Origin: an uncultured Ruminococcus sp.
GTDB lineage: Bacteria > Bacillota > Clostridia > Oscillospirales > Ruminococcaceae
Reading direction: 5' to 3'
NCBI GenBank assembly: GCA_902780695.1
Contig: CACZGM010000004.1
Coordinates: 1-48,717, forward strand
DNA length: 48,717 nt
The notes under the pieces: generated by a model
What the model saw: the letters and a program-made list of their open reading frames with translations, nothing else
Database searches by the model: none
What the model was told of the DNA's origin: nothing
Position numbers and translations under genes: made by a program
Part shown: positions 1-9,058 of the stretch, piece by piece
How positions within the stretch are numbered: the stretch's first letter is position 1
Layout: every line of letters starts with the position of its first letter

Positions 1-381
1 CGCGGTTAGCTCCCCATTATCGTTGATCCCGAACGTGACATCGGCTTTTTTGAAGCCGTCGGACATAGACCACAGATGCAGTCTGTCAGAGTTTTCGCAG
101 ACTATGTTCTTTTTGTAAAGGAACTCATAAAGGTCGGTATGATCTTCGATCTGCTTTTTGATATCCTCCGCGGAGATATATCCGTTGTTATCCTCCGGCT
201 CGGCTGTTGTCGCTGACGCAGTTGTCGTGTCTGTCGTTGTCGTTTCTTCAGTCGTCGTTTCCGCCGCGCTCGTTGTAGTCTCGCTCTCCGACACTGCCGG
301 CGCAGGTGTTCCCGCGTTGCAGCCGGAAAGGAGCAGCACTGCGCAGAGTGTTAAAGCTGTAAATGATCTTTTGCGTTTCAT
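1..381 (-). CDS. Surface lipoprotein with Thr-rich linker (C-terminus beyond window)
   Basis: This is the 5' part of a gene that runs off the left edge (126 codons visible, no stop). The start at 381 has a GGAGAAAAAT ribosome site directly upstream. The protein opens with a basic n-region, a hydrophobic core and the lipobox LSGC (Cys21), so it should be exported and lipid-anchored. A linker of about 40 residues rich in Thr, Glu and Ser follows, as in the next two lipoproteins, then a mixed globular start (DIKKQIEDHTDLYEF). The outer domain is not recognisable from the visible part. It lies 73 nt downstream of the next lipoprotein on the same strand and may be cotranscribed with it; no convincing separate promoter was seen. 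The shared leader style suggests duplication. Confidence 0.8.
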   Translation of the reverse strand, partial: MKRKRSFTALTLCAVLLLSGCNAGTPAPAVSESETTTSAAETTTEETTTTDTTTASATTAEPEDNNGYISAEDIKKQIEDHTDLYEFLYKKNIVCENSDRLHLWSMSDGFKKADVTFGINDNGELTA

Positions 382-454
382 ATTTTTCTCCGTTTCAGTT
401 GCAATTCTTCGGAACATTTCTTTGTCAATACCCTTTTTGAAAGTCCGTGAGGAT

Positions 455-2414
455 TCAATCGTATGATCTCCACCCAGGTCCCCGACGGGGCTGCGTGCCT
501 ATCAAAGCGCGCGTCGCTTCGCTGAGCCATACCTCGGTCATATAGCAGAGGTCAAGCGTGGCGATGTTCTCGTCGGTAATTTTATCACCCGCATAGATCA
601 CATCAAGCGTTCTCGCACTGCTCCCTTTATAGAACGCGTGAGGCGCTATGTAGGTCACGCTCTCGGGAACGGTGTATATTTTGACGGTGACAGGAGCTAT
701 AGGTTCATCATACGGATACGGGTCTTCCGCGTCATACGGAGCGACGTACATTACCGTCATATCGAGGCTGAAAAGGCATCCATCCTTCAGCGCAAAGAAC
801 GTGTTGTCGGGATCGAGCTCGATCTCTGTGTTCGTAAGCTCGTTGATGAGCGCGCCGACATCCGGGTCGGTGCAGTTCGCGGGTATGTGCAGGGTATAAC
901 GGTCGCTGTTGTTGATGTGTTCCTTCGACACATACGCTATGGTGTCGTCCTTCATATCCTCGAAGTCGCCGAGCTCCCACACACCCTCGTCCGTCACCCC
1001 TGTGAAAAAGCGAGGATAGGATAATGCTGTCGCCGTTGTCCTCGATGAGTCTCAGCTCACGCGGCGGTCCGTCACGGTACCGGTCGTCGTTGTTGTACTC
1101 GAACCCATCGTATTCGATCGTAACGCAATGCTCTGACTGGCGGAAGTGCCTGCAGTCCAGCTTCCTTGCAAGATAAAACGTGAATGCGCCCGTATCCGGG
1201 TACGACTCCGCGTCATCGACACGGGTGTATGTTTCCGTATGTTTAGTGTATTTCCCGTCGGAGTAGTTTCCGTAGAGATCCTCGACGATCATCACATTCG
1301 GCTCGTTGGCATAAACGCAGTAGTGTATGATATTTGCGATATAATCCGTAGTGCAGTACATCTCCGCCTTCTTGTCATCCACACAGGCGTAAATGGGATG
1401 GTCGCCGTACCAAATGAGCGCATTGCCACCACCCTCGACCTCGTAATTCCTGTTCACGCCGAGGACAAAGCATCTACCGTTCAGGGTGGTACTTTCGTCA
1501 GTCCACACGCCGCGGAAATGCTCGCGCATAACGCGAACGTAGTTCTCCTCGAGGGAATTGTGGCTGCCGAAATATGTGAGACGTCGCATCTCCGCACCCA
1601 CAAGGGCATAATCCACTCTCCCTTCAAGGCAGTCGGCATCCTCGCAGACGAAGCGCGGGAGCTTCCACTCGCCGTTCTCTTTGACTGCACAAAACTCGTA
1701 AGCATCGTAGTTTATCATATCTTTTTCGCCGTCGCTCGGGCAGAAGAACAGGAAGCTGCACTGATTGTCGGAAACGTCGGTGATATTGAACCAACTGTGC
1801 TCCCCGGTGATGTCGCGCAGCCTCACCGTGCCGATACCGCTGCTTGCGGGCTTACCTTCCTCGGTCTCAATGATGCGGCGCTGTTCTATGGTATCCTCCG
1901 CGAAGCCATCGATGTAGATGCGGTCGGTGAAGTCCCGCAGGTCGGTAAGGCTTTCGAAAATATCCGAGCCTTCCCATATATACACGCTTTCGGGGTCGTC
2001 GATGAACAGCTTGCACTCGTCAAACATATACATTCCGAGGCAGATGCTGTTGTCCGCGAGCAGCCGCCCGATGACATCCTCCATATCGTCGGAACCGTAG
2101 TCGAACGAGCGTATACTGTCGATGTCCCGGAGCGCCTCATCGAGCGTGAGAACAGGACTGCTTGAATAGAAGGGTTCCTGATATTTGTTATCGGTAAAGA
2201 CGGGTTCGGTGAAAACCTCTTCCGACATAGACGTCTCAGCCGAGGTCGTTTCCTCGGGTGTAGTTGCTGTCGTTTCAGGTGCAGTCGTTGTTTCCGCTGC
2301 ACTCGTTGTCGTCTCGCTTTCCGACACCGACGGAGCAGGAGCTTCTGTTCCGCACCCCGAGAGGAGCAAAGCCGCCGCGGCTGCAAAAGATATAAGTTTT
2401 GATGTTTTTCTCAT
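455..2414 (-). pseudogene. Frameshifted Thr-rich lipoprotein with LRR_5/BspA-like C-terminus
   Basis: Translation from 2414 gives a signal peptide, lipobox LSGC (Cys21), a Thr/Glu-rich linker (about residues 27-65) and a long outer domain. The sense frame stops being protein-like at codon ~470 and continues in the frame ending at 455. The switch falls in an A5 run (T5 in the gene) at 1005-1009; one T fewer restores a continuous reading SLFTGVTDEG. The tail has the pattern of BspA-type LRR_5 repeats (IPANC, DPDNTFFALKDGCLFS, VPESVTYIAPHAF). Repaired, it would be about 650 residues. It may be a real pseudogene, a phase-variable tract or a sequencing error. The promoter and leader are shared with the lipoprotein starting at 5002. 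The ribosome site is GGAGGT, upstream of the ATG. Confidence 0.8.
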
Positions 2415-2470
2415 TTCTGACCTCCGATGTGTTAAAAATTTCCTCTACTATATAAAACGAATAAAAAGCC
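2372..2470. repeat. Leader repeat, copy 1 (signal peptide plus promoter)
   Basis: This 99-nt stretch is identical to 4960-5058. It covers the first 14 or so codons (signal peptide), ribosome site, 5' UTR, -10 box and part of the promoter spacer of the lipoprotein gene starting at 2414. Identity falls off on both sides, so the leader and not the whole gene has been kept uniform. Confidence 0.9.
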
Positions 2471-2480
2471 CAAAAGTTAC
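2456..2480 (-). promoter_or_regulatory. ECF-type promoter GTAAC-N16-CGTT for lipoprotein 455-2414
   Basis: Read on the minus strand, GTAAC (2480-2476) is followed after 16 nt by CGTTTTATATAG (CGTT at 2459-2456), about 42 nt before the ATG. The same pair of boxes occurs at seven other places in the window with a 15-17 nt spacer, which fits ECF -35/-10 geometry. The cognate sigma is unknown. Confidence 0.65.
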
Positions 2481-2567
2481 GCCTGTTTTTCCGATTTGTG
2501 CATATTGACCCCGCTCTTTGTCAATAATTACCCAAGCTATTATATCACATATCCAATTAAAGCACAA

Positions 2568-2597
2568 TACCCCGACACTCACCAAAATATCGGGGTA
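2568..2597 (-). terminator. Hairpin terminator after lipoprotein 2603-5002
   Basis: TACCCCGA (2568-2575) pairs with TCGGGGTA (2590-2597) over 8 bp with a 14-nt loop, starting 6 nt after the stop codon. The following T stretch is interrupted, so the strength is uncertain. Confidence 0.6.
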
Positions 2598-2602
2598 TGA
2601 TC

Positions 2603-5002
2603 TTATTCTTCGCTTCCGCCCCACTCAACGAGCGTAAAGCCGTTTCTCTCATAGTGCGGCAGTTTCTGTTCGGGAATATCCACGGGTGTGTCGCTTGAAT
2701 AGTAGGTCATGAACACGCGTATCTGCGTATCGGGCGTGGGAGACACAGTAAGCGGGACGCTGCGTGCGTAATCGTCGGTGTGCAGGGTTATCACGTTGTA
2801 GGGGTTGTCCTGCATCTTCGGGAGCCAGTAGATGATGAACTCGTTGGCTTCGCGTGCCGTCAGACCTATGTACATCAGCTTCTCACGCAGGAATTTTGCG
2901 GTATCGGCTCCGGCAACGCAGAAGCCTTTGCTCATATCGAAGTCCGCTGCTCCCTTACCCTCCCAGTACAGGCAGTAATACTCGTCGCCGTTCGCGTCGT
3001 ACAGCGTGCTGTCGGGCATTGCGGTCACATTCCAGCCGTCGCCGTAGTCCGGGTATGTGCAGGTAAGTTCGCCGCCGTATGGGAAGTTCACCTGTACCGA
3101 AATGTCGGTCTGCTGTTCGGGATAGAAGTAGATGACTGGCTTTGCATACGCGCCGAGGAACCAGTAGTCATGCTCAACGCCGTTATTTCTGCCATAGTAG
3201 CAGTCATCAACCACATAGGCAATTTTGTGCGCAAACTCACGGTCGGTGATCTCGTAGCGCTCGCTTTGAGTACCATTCCATGTATGACTTGACAGATCGG
3301 ATATCCAGTCGCTCAGTAACGGATAGCTTGTTTTGATGCTCTCACAGTAATTTGCTCTCGCGAACCCGAACAGTTCCCACATACCGAAATAACCCGCAAC
3401 GCCGTTCCATACCGGCGTCTCAAAATTGAGCTCACCGGTCTCGCTGTAGGGTTCCTCCTTCATAACGATCTCGGGTACTATTCTTTCGCCCATATAGAAG
3501 TAGTCGAGTGTTGCCGGTTCTCCATTCAGAATTACCGGGTCGCTGCCCGCCTCCTCCGCCGTGAACAGCGGGTATTCGTTCAGCGTGTTACCGTCGAGCG
3601 TATAGAGATAGTCATAGCTGTCGTAAAAATCCTCTGTCTGTTTCGACATAAACCAAGCGGGTGTACCGTCTTTCAGCTCGCTGAGTCCGAGATAAGCGGC
3701 GTTGCCTTCTCCCGTATTCAGCATGGGATAAAGTGTGTCTATGAATTTCAGCGCGCCGTCTTCTACACGATAAATATTCGATCTCAACCGTCCGGTATTT
3801 TTATCATCCTTGATAATGCTCTTCGTTACAATGATCTCGGGCTTAACGTCAAAGTCAAGGTCGAGCAGTAATATTCCGCAGGTCTCGGCTGTAAAAAGCT
3901 CTTCCTTCGCGTTCATTACCGCATCATAGATCTCTTTCATCTGCGGATCCTTATTCTTTCCGCTGATAACGTCGGTGTTGTGTGTTATGTCAAGCTCGGA
4001 AATGTCCGAGAAAGTCTTTATAATCTCAATATCAGAGACGGTACAGGTGTTCGCGTAACCGTCTTTTTTGCTGTAGCTGACATGCGTGTTGTGCATCACT
4101 ACTTTCGCATATGCGTATGCTGCGGTGTCGAGGGACATACCCTCTGTCATCACGCCAGTAAAAAATAGCGAATCCGAGGTCACCCGCACCCTGCCGATAT
4201 CGAAGAAAACATCTCCGAGAGTGAACATAGGCAGTCCATACATATATTCGGGGTCAATGAGTATTGACAGTCCCTCATCGCTGCCACATACGAACGCGTT
4301 TACCGTCACAGGGTCGTCTATCGTGTAGCCGAGAGTTATGTCCGGGCAGGTTCTATCGTATTTTCTGCCAGTGTAGAAGTTTTCATCTTTGGTGACTTTG
4401 TACGGTATCACTGTTACGACGGGGTCGTCGTACTCTATCTCATATGCGGATCCGAAGCTTTCCGATGGGGTGTACATAGAAATATCAAGACGTTTAGAAA
4501 TGTCATTTTCGACTGTATCAGAAAAGGCGTTGACCGAGGGGCGCACTTTGATCTTCGCTGCATCGGCGTTTATTGTCAGAAACGTCACGTTGCCATTATT
4601 CGACTCCTGCGATGTATCTTCGCTCAGCGTGTAGTCAAGCACCGTAACGGTATTCCCGTTTCCGTTCTGAGATCCGTACAGTATGCTCTCATTTGTCGTT
4701 ACATCGGTAGTAAGCCTGTTTGAGTATCCGTAGTATTCGGTCGCTGTAAATTCATCCTTGTGATACGCAACAGCTATGCTAACTGGTTCGGGCTCCGGCT
4801 CGGCTGTAGTTGTGACCGTCGTTGTCGTACTTGCGGTGGTAGTGGTAGCTGCCGTCGTTGTAACTTCCGCAGTCGTCGTTTCCGCCGCGATTGTTGTCGT
4901 CTCGCTCTCCGACACCGCCGGTGCGATGGTTCCCGTTCCGCACCCCGAAAGGAGCAAAACCGCCGCGGCTGCAAAAGATATAAGTTTTGATGTTTTTCTC
5001 AT
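2603..5002 (-). CDS. Large Thr-rich surface lipoprotein, KPVIYFYP-type C-terminal domain
   Basis: A 799-residue exported protein. It has a signal peptide with lipobox LSGC (Cys21) and a long Thr-rich linker (about 35-70), likely a glycosylated stalk or wall-spanning segment. A middle region of about 550 residues with no recognised fold follows. The C-terminal ~170 residues begin at a conserved-looking AKPVIYFYPEQ and contain GELTCTYPDYGDGW. I recall the motif KPVIYLYP from uncharacterised Firmicute surface proteins but cannot name a domain. The first 15 residues and the upstream 60 nt match the lipoprotein at 2414 exactly, yet the outer domains differ. The gene has its own ECF-type promoter (5044-5068) and a terminator at 2568-2597. 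Role: surface-exposed, substrate unknown. Confidence 0.85.
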   Translation of the reverse strand: MRKTSKLISFAAAAVLLLSGCGTGTIAPAVSESETTTIAAETTTAEVTTTAATTTTASTTTTVTTTAEPEPEPVSIAVAYHKDEFTATEYYGYSNRLTTDVTTNESILYGSQNGNGNTVTVLDYTLSEDTSQESNNGNVTFLTINADAAKIKVRPSVNAFSDTVENDISKRLDISMYTPSESFGSAYEIEYDDPVVTVIPYKVTKDENFYTGRKYDRTCPDITLGYTIDDPVTVNAFVCGSDEGLSILIDPEYMYGLPMFTLGDVFFDIGRVRVTSDSLFFTGVMTEGMSLDTAAYAYAKVVMHNTHVSYSKKDGYANTCTVSDIEIIKTFSDISELDITHNTDVISGKNKDPQMKEIYDAVMNAKEELFTAETCGILLLDLDFDVKPEIIVTKSIIKDDKNTGRLRSNIYRVEDGALKFIDTLYPMLNTGEGNAAYLGLSELKDGTPAWFMSKQTEDFYDSYDYLYTLDGNTLNEYPLFTAEEAGSDPVILNGEPATLDYFYMGERIVPEIVMKEEPYSETGELNFETPVWNGVAGYFGMWELFGFARANYCESIKTSYPLLSDWISDLSSHTWNGTQSERYEITDREFAHKIAYVVDDCYYGRNNGVEHDYWFLGAYAKPVIYFYPEQQTDISVQVNFPYGGELTCTYPDYGDGWNVTAMPDSTLYDANGDEYYCLYWEGKGAADFDMSKGFCVAGADTAKFLREKLMYIGLTAREANEFIIYWLPKMQDNPYNVITLHTDDYARSVPLTVSPTPDTQIRVFMTYYSSDTPVDIPEQKLPHYERNGFTLVEWGGSEE

Positions 5003-5058
5003 TTCTGACCTCCGATGTGTTAAAAATTTCCTCTACTATATAAAACGAATAAAAAGCC
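4960..5058. repeat. Leader repeat, copy 2 (signal peptide plus promoter)
   Basis: Identical over 99 nt to 2372-2470. It covers the start of the lipoprotein gene at 5002 and most of its promoter. The next residues of the two proteins are still similar (SESETTT), then diverge. Confidence 0.9.
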
Positions 5059-5068
5059 AAAAAGTTAC
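5044..5068 (-). promoter_or_regulatory. ECF-type promoter GTAAC-N16-CGTT for lipoprotein 2603-5002
   Basis: On the minus strand GTAAC (5068-5064) is followed by a 16-nt spacer and CGTTTTATATAG (CGTT at 5047-5044). It lies within a 99-bp leader identical to that of the lipoprotein starting at 2414, up to the spacer. An A-rich tract (CCGAAAACA) precedes the -35 box. Confidence 0.65.
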
Positions 5069-5201
5069 GCTGTTTTCGGAAATATGTTCATTTTTGTATA
5101 GTTGCACAGTTGGCTTTGTGAACAATAACCAATTCCGACTGCAAGATCACACTAATCTGTTTTATTGAGGATCCTCAAACTGCCATACAACGCTGTCTTT
5201 T

Positions 5202-8200
5202 TCAAAACTCATCATCTTCTATGATCGTCACTTCATCGGTTGGATCCGGCTCCTCGATTCCATCGTCAACAATGACCTCAACACTATCCTGCTCCGGGAG
5301 AGAGTATGCCGAACGTGTGATATTGCAAACAGTCCCGCCGTCCGAGATTTCCTTCTCAAACGACAGAATGAAGTAATGCTCTGTTGGTTCCGGAAATGTA
5401 TAGTTTCGCTCAGCGAACGAATCAAACTCTGTTTTTTCATAATATCTCACCGCAAGTCTCAGGTCATGACTTCCGTCGCCGCCAATATAGTAAATTTTCA
5501 TGAGCGGCATAGACTTTGTGCCTGCAATCTCCCACACAACACCGTTCTCGTCGGTGAAACTGCCTGAACCATTGAAACCGCCGGCTTTCTCAAATCCTGT
5601 TTCAAGGCAGAATTGACTGAATATAGCACTCTGAGCGCTGTTGCCCATGAGCTTGTAAAGTCCCCATACGCCTATCTCGTCGCCGGGGTGCAGCTCGCGG
5701 TCGTTCTCAAATCTGTTTGCAATAACGTATTTGTCGGAAGCGGTATTTATTATAAAAATGTCCTTTTCATCGGAACCGACGCCGTATGATGCCAGATTCC
5801 ACCAACCCTTGTACAGCGCGTCGGGCGCGTCTTTCCTGATGATGTAGCATTCGCCGACACCGCCGTTAATATACGGCATGACATATAGCTCGTCGGTCTC
5901 GGCGATACCGCGCGGGAATATCCAGTTCTCGAACGTGAACATATCATCGCGGTATGTGAGCAGTATTCCGTTGTCGTCGGAGCTGCCGCCGTCCTTTTCC
6001 CACTTGCCGTAGAAAGACCTCTCGAACAGTTCGGTGTCAAAGCCGCTGTTTATCTCCGCAAGACTGAAAGTATATGTTTCTCTGTAGGCGTAGTTTATGA
6101 GCTTTTGCTTGAAGGCTTCCCAAGCGTTAGGATACATAGCGGCACCCTCGCCCGCGAAGGTCTTCTCATACATCGGAAGAGCCTTCCTCACATCTTCGGG
6201 AGTTATCCCGGCAGTCTCGTAGTCGTCGATAGTATGGTAATAGAGCCACTGAGGACTGAATACATTCTCGCCGACAGCTATCGCGAGATCACTCAGAAAA
6301 TAATGTGCAATGAGTCCTCTGTTGCCGCTCAGAAGTACCTCAATATTCTCGTCGGTGTACAGAAATTTGTCAAGATATGTCATATCTCCCTCGTTATTGC
6401 TGTATATTTCGTTTCTCTTTCGGATAAGCTCACCCAGCTCGTCATTCGACAGCCCGAGAAGCTCCGCGTACCGCAGATCGTTATAGCTGTTTTCGATGTT
6501 GTAGGGTGTTTCCGCGATGTCAAACGCAATATCCGAGCTTGCGGGGAAGAAATGCCCGAGGTCTATATAAGACGCGGTATTGTCTCCGCCGAATTTATCC
6601 TGCCACATCAAATAAAAATCTGATAATCCCCACAGTGATTCCGTCGGTTTGAACGGCACCGGCATATTGTCGGTCTTTACCGAAAGGCGGTCAGTGATCT
6701 TCACGCTCTCGGCGTATGCAGTCAGCTTCGCCTTGAACAACTCCCAAGACTTTTCGTCAAGATCCTCGCCGTTGTCCGTACCGGTGAATGTTTTTTCAAA
6801 GAGCGGTATCTTCGCCGCTAACATCTGCGGCTCGATCCCTATCGCCGCGTAATCCTCGGCTGTGTGGTAGTAGAGCCACTCCGGCGAGATAACGTAGTTG
6901 CTGCCGGTCAGCCATATCGAATAGTCGGAAATGAACAGGGCGATGATCTCCGCGTCATTGCCGCTTTTCAGCGCGTTTATCTCCTCCTCGGAGAATATCT
7001 CATTGCGGCAGTTCATTATCGCGCCTTCATTTCCGCTTTCTTCCGCTTGTTTGAGACTTTCCCGCCACCTTGCGTTGCGCTCTTCAAAATATTCGTCAAT
7101 TTCCCCGGAGGTTATCCCGAACTGCTTGATAACGCCCGCGACATTATTATTGTCGTCGAGCCTGTACGGTGTGCGAATGCTCATGCACATTCTGTTCCAC
7201 TCATCGTAATTCTCGCGCCCGCGGCAGTCCATAGCCGCGCCGACGGCTTTCGTTTTCCACTGGAATTCAAACTGAGCGTTGTCTGTGTCGTGCCATTCGG
7301 GGAAGGGTCTCGGCATGGACGTGTCGGTTATCTGTCCGAAGGGGTCGGCGTTATCCGCGTATTTTTGAAGTTTCGCACTGAATGCCGCCCAAGCTTCGTC
7401 GGTCAGTCCGAGTGTTTTGTATTTTTCCAGCATATCATTTATCATACGCGGAGTTATGCCTGCCGCTTTGTAATCTTCGGTAGTGTGGTAGTAGAGCCAC
7501 CGAGGGCTGAAAACATATTCACCGACGGATATGCAATATTCGGTCTTGTTGTTTTCGGCAATTTTTTCTTTTGAGCCAAATGTGACGAAAATATCCTCCT
7601 GTACCATACTTGCAGGACTTTCAGACCAGTTCTCGTCCGCCATTTGACGTGCGCGCCGCACATCGTTCGCGGTCAGTCCGGTATCCATTGCAAACCTATA
7701 CCAATTCTGAGTATCATCTATCCTGTACCGCGTAATGTTTCCGGCTTGGTTATCAGCCAATTGTTCGGCTTTATATCCCGATATCACCTCCATTGCGCGT
7801 TCCTCTCCTACATACTTCTGCAAATAATCGTCTATCATGTAAAAATCGTTCTTCCACAAGTTATAAAATTCGTCGTGCCAGCCGTCAGTTCCGCCGTAAT
7901 AAAACTCTGTAATTTCGGGCTGCGCGAAAGGCTCAGGCATATCCATATCGGAATAATACAAAAACGGGTCATATTTATCCGGCTCGGTTATCGTGCTGTC
8001 ACTTGTAACAACCGGCTCACTTATGGTACTTATAACTCCCGGTCTTTCGCTTCCGCTCACCGCTATCTTATCCCAGTTCTGCACCAGAAGAACAACTGCA
8101 CCGACTATCAGCGCGACAACTGCCGCCATACCGATTGCATGGGTTATCCAGTATATCCGCAGGTCTTTCTTGCTGATCTCTGTACCGGTTTCCACAAGTG

Positions 8201-8324
8201 TTATCGGAGCTGCGGCAGCAGCACTATCCGAAACTGCGTACTTTCCGGTACGAGGCATAGCTTCGGCTATGAACCTGTCGTCAAGTCCGCCGAGTATATC
8301 CATTACAAGCTCTTCGCGTCTCAT
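5202..8324 (-). CDS. Membrane-anchored sensor/putative anti-sigma with three ~205-residue outer repeats
   Basis: A 1040-residue protein with a cytoplasmic N-terminus (about 57 residues), one TM segment (about 58-81, ending VLLVQNWDKIAV) and a very large outer part. Three tandem units of about 205 residues each carry the signature SPxWLYYHTxEDYxxxGI, near residues 275, 481 and 691, preceded by helical segments (PYRLDD, PYNIEN). A different C-terminal domain of about 270 residues follows. The ATG overlaps the sigma stop codon as ATGA (8321-8324), so the two are translationally coupled. By analogy with sigma/anti-sigma pairs, the N-terminus should bind the sigma and the outer part should sense a surface cue; this is inference. 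The TM neighbourhood is closely like that of the protein at 9059-11131. No known ligand-binding fold was recognised. Confidence 0.85.
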   Translation of the reverse strand: MRREELVMDILGGLDDRFIAEAMPRTGKYAVSDSAAAAAPITLVETGTEISKKDLRIYWITHAIGMAAVVALIVGAVVLLVQNWDKIAVSGSERPGVISTISEPVVTSDSTITEPDKYDPFLYYSDMDMPEPFAQPEITEFYYGGTDGWHDEFYNLWKNDFYMIDDYLQKYVGEERAMEVISGYKAEQLADNQAGNITRYRIDDTQNWYRFAMDTGLTANDVRRARQMADENWSESPASMVQEDIFVTFGSKEKIAENNKTEYCISVGEYVFSPRWLYYHTTEDYKAAGITPRMINDMLEKYKTLGLTDEAWAAFSAKLQKYADNADPFGQITDTSMPRPFPEWHDTDNAQFEFQWKTKAVGAAMDCRGRENYDEWNRMCMSIRTPYRLDDNNNVAGVIKQFGITSGEIDEYFEERNARWRESLKQAEESGNEGAIMNCRNEIFSEEEINALKSGNDAEIIALFISDYSIWLTGSNYVISPEWLYYHTAEDYAAIGIEPQMLAAKIPLFEKTFTGTDNGEDLDEKSWELFKAKLTAYAESVKITDRLSVKTDNMPVPFKPTESLWGLSDFYLMWQDKFGGDNTASYIDLGHFFPASSDIAFDIAETPYNIENSYNDLRYAELLGLSNDELGELIRKRNEIYSNNEGDMTYLDKFLYTDENIEVLLSGNRGLIAHYFLSDLAIAVGENVFSPQWLYYHTIDDYETAGITPEDVRKALPMYEKTFAGEGAAMYPNAWEAFKQKLINYAYRETYTFSLAEINSGFDTELFERSFYGKWEKDGGSSDDNGILLTYRDDMFTFENWIFPRGIAETDELYVMPYINGGVGECYIIRKDAPDALYKGWWNLASYGVGSDEKDIFIINTASDKYVIANRFENDRELHPGDEIGVWGLYKLMGNSAQSAIFSQFCLETGFEKAGGFNGSGSFTDENGVVWEIAGTKSMPLMKIYYIGGDGSHDLRLAVRYYEKTEFDSFAERNYTFPEPTEHYFILSFEKEISDGGTVCNITRSAYSLPEQDSVEVIVDDGIEEPDPTDEVTIIEDDEF

Positions 8325-8881
8325 ATCTCTATGCCCTCCTTTTCAAGATAACTGCGCAGCTTCTCCCGTATTCGCCGCAGTGTCACTGTGACATTTCCTT
8401 CAGTTGTGTGCAGTTCCTTTGCTATATCGCCGTATTTGCTGCAATAGAAATAGCGGCGGACGAACATGATACGCTTGTCCCTCGGGAGCGTTTGCAGGAA
8501 ACTCTCGACGGCTTTCAGCACCGCGTTTCTGTCAGCTATACTTTCCACATTCTCGGAAACCGGCAGGAACTCCGATATCTCATCGAAGCTTACCGTGTTG
8601 TAACCGTTCCTGTTTTTGACCGCATTACGTTTCTTGTAAATATCTATCGCAAGATTACGGACAATACGCATAACAAAAGACCCGAGCTTTGCAGGTCTTT
8701 GCGGCGGGATAACATTCCACACCTTCATATATGTATCGTTGACACATTCCTCGGTATCTTCGTGATTACCGAGAATGTTGTACGCCGTGCTGCGGCAGAC
8801 ACCCCCGTATTTCTTGTCAGTCTCGCTTATCGCGTCCTCCGACCTTGTAAAGTACAACTCAATTATCTTTTCGTCGTTCAT
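8321..8881 (-). CDS. ECF-type RNA polymerase sigma factor (ELYF/ETDKKYG group)
   Basis: A 186-residue sigma-70-family protein. The start at 8881 (MNDEKIIELYF) was chosen over an in-frame ATG at 8983 because it has the ribosome site AGGGGGAC and aligns with its paralogues at 11685 and 19596; the upstream ATG lies inside the promoter. Region 2 (about 1-95) includes ETDKKYGG, ILGNHEDTEECVNDTYMKVW and RIVRNLAIDIY. A linker and region 4 follow (about 125-185: LPRDKRIMFVRRYFY, then a helix-turn-helix around GDIAKELHTTEGNVTVTLRRIREKL, quoted here only as its span). It should direct polymerase to ECF promoters when freed from the membrane protein encoded by the overlapping next gene. Confidence 0.93.
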   Translation of the reverse strand: MNDEKIIELYFTRSEDAISETDKKYGGVCRSTAYNILGNHEDTEECVNDTYMKVWNVIPPQRPAKLGSFVMRIVRNLAIDIYKKRNAVKNRNGYNTVSFDEISEFLPVSENVESIADRNAVLKAVESFLQTLPRDKRIMFVRRYFYCSKYGDIAKELHTTEGNVTVTLRRIREKLRSYLEKEGIEI

Positions 8882-8918
8882 TTCCGTCCCCCTGTCACAA
8901 GTATCATTCATATTTAAA

Positions 8919-9000
8919 GACGAAAAAACACACCAAAATCTAACACTTTTTTCAAAATTTTTTCTGAAATTATTATAGCGCAATTTTGCGGGGATTGCAA
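8919..9000 (-). promoter_or_regulatory. Tandem promoter for the 8881 sigma operon
   Basis: Minus strand. P1 is TTGCAA (9000-8995), 17 nt, TATAAT (8977-8972), a near-consensus sigma-A promoter. About 25 nt downstream lies an ECF-like pair GTGTTAG (8946-8940), 17 nt, CGTC (8922-8919), about 38 nt before the ATG. The stretch TTTCAGAAAAAATTTTGAAAAAAGTGTT is shared, with few changes, with 21725-21751. Confidence 0.6.
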
Positions 9001-9010
9001 TAGTCAGAAT

Positions 9011-9039
9011 AAAGGACAGAGAAATGCTCTCTGTCCTTT
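9011..9039 (-). terminator. Hairpin terminator after gene 9059-11131
   Basis: AAAGGACAGAG (9011-9021) pairs with CTCTGTCCTTT (9029-9039) over 11 bp with a 7-nt loop. On the minus strand it lies about 20 nt after the stop at 9059 and is followed by a T-rich stretch. Confidence 0.8.
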
Positions 9040-9058
9040 TCGTTATCCTGTATCGGGA

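Noticed and set aside
1146-2165. Long open frame on the plus strand opposite the lipoprotein gene
   Set aside because: It mirrors the codons of the minus-strand gene, has no ribosome site and no domain pattern.
5165-5178. Perfect 14-bp palindrome TTGAGGATCCTCAA downstream of the 5202 gene
   Set aside because: No loop and no T-run, so a poor terminator; a single short palindrome is expected by chance.
8881-8983. N-terminal extension of the 8321 sigma to an upstream ATG
   Set aside because: It would cover the promoter boxes, lacks a ribosome site and is absent in the paralogues.
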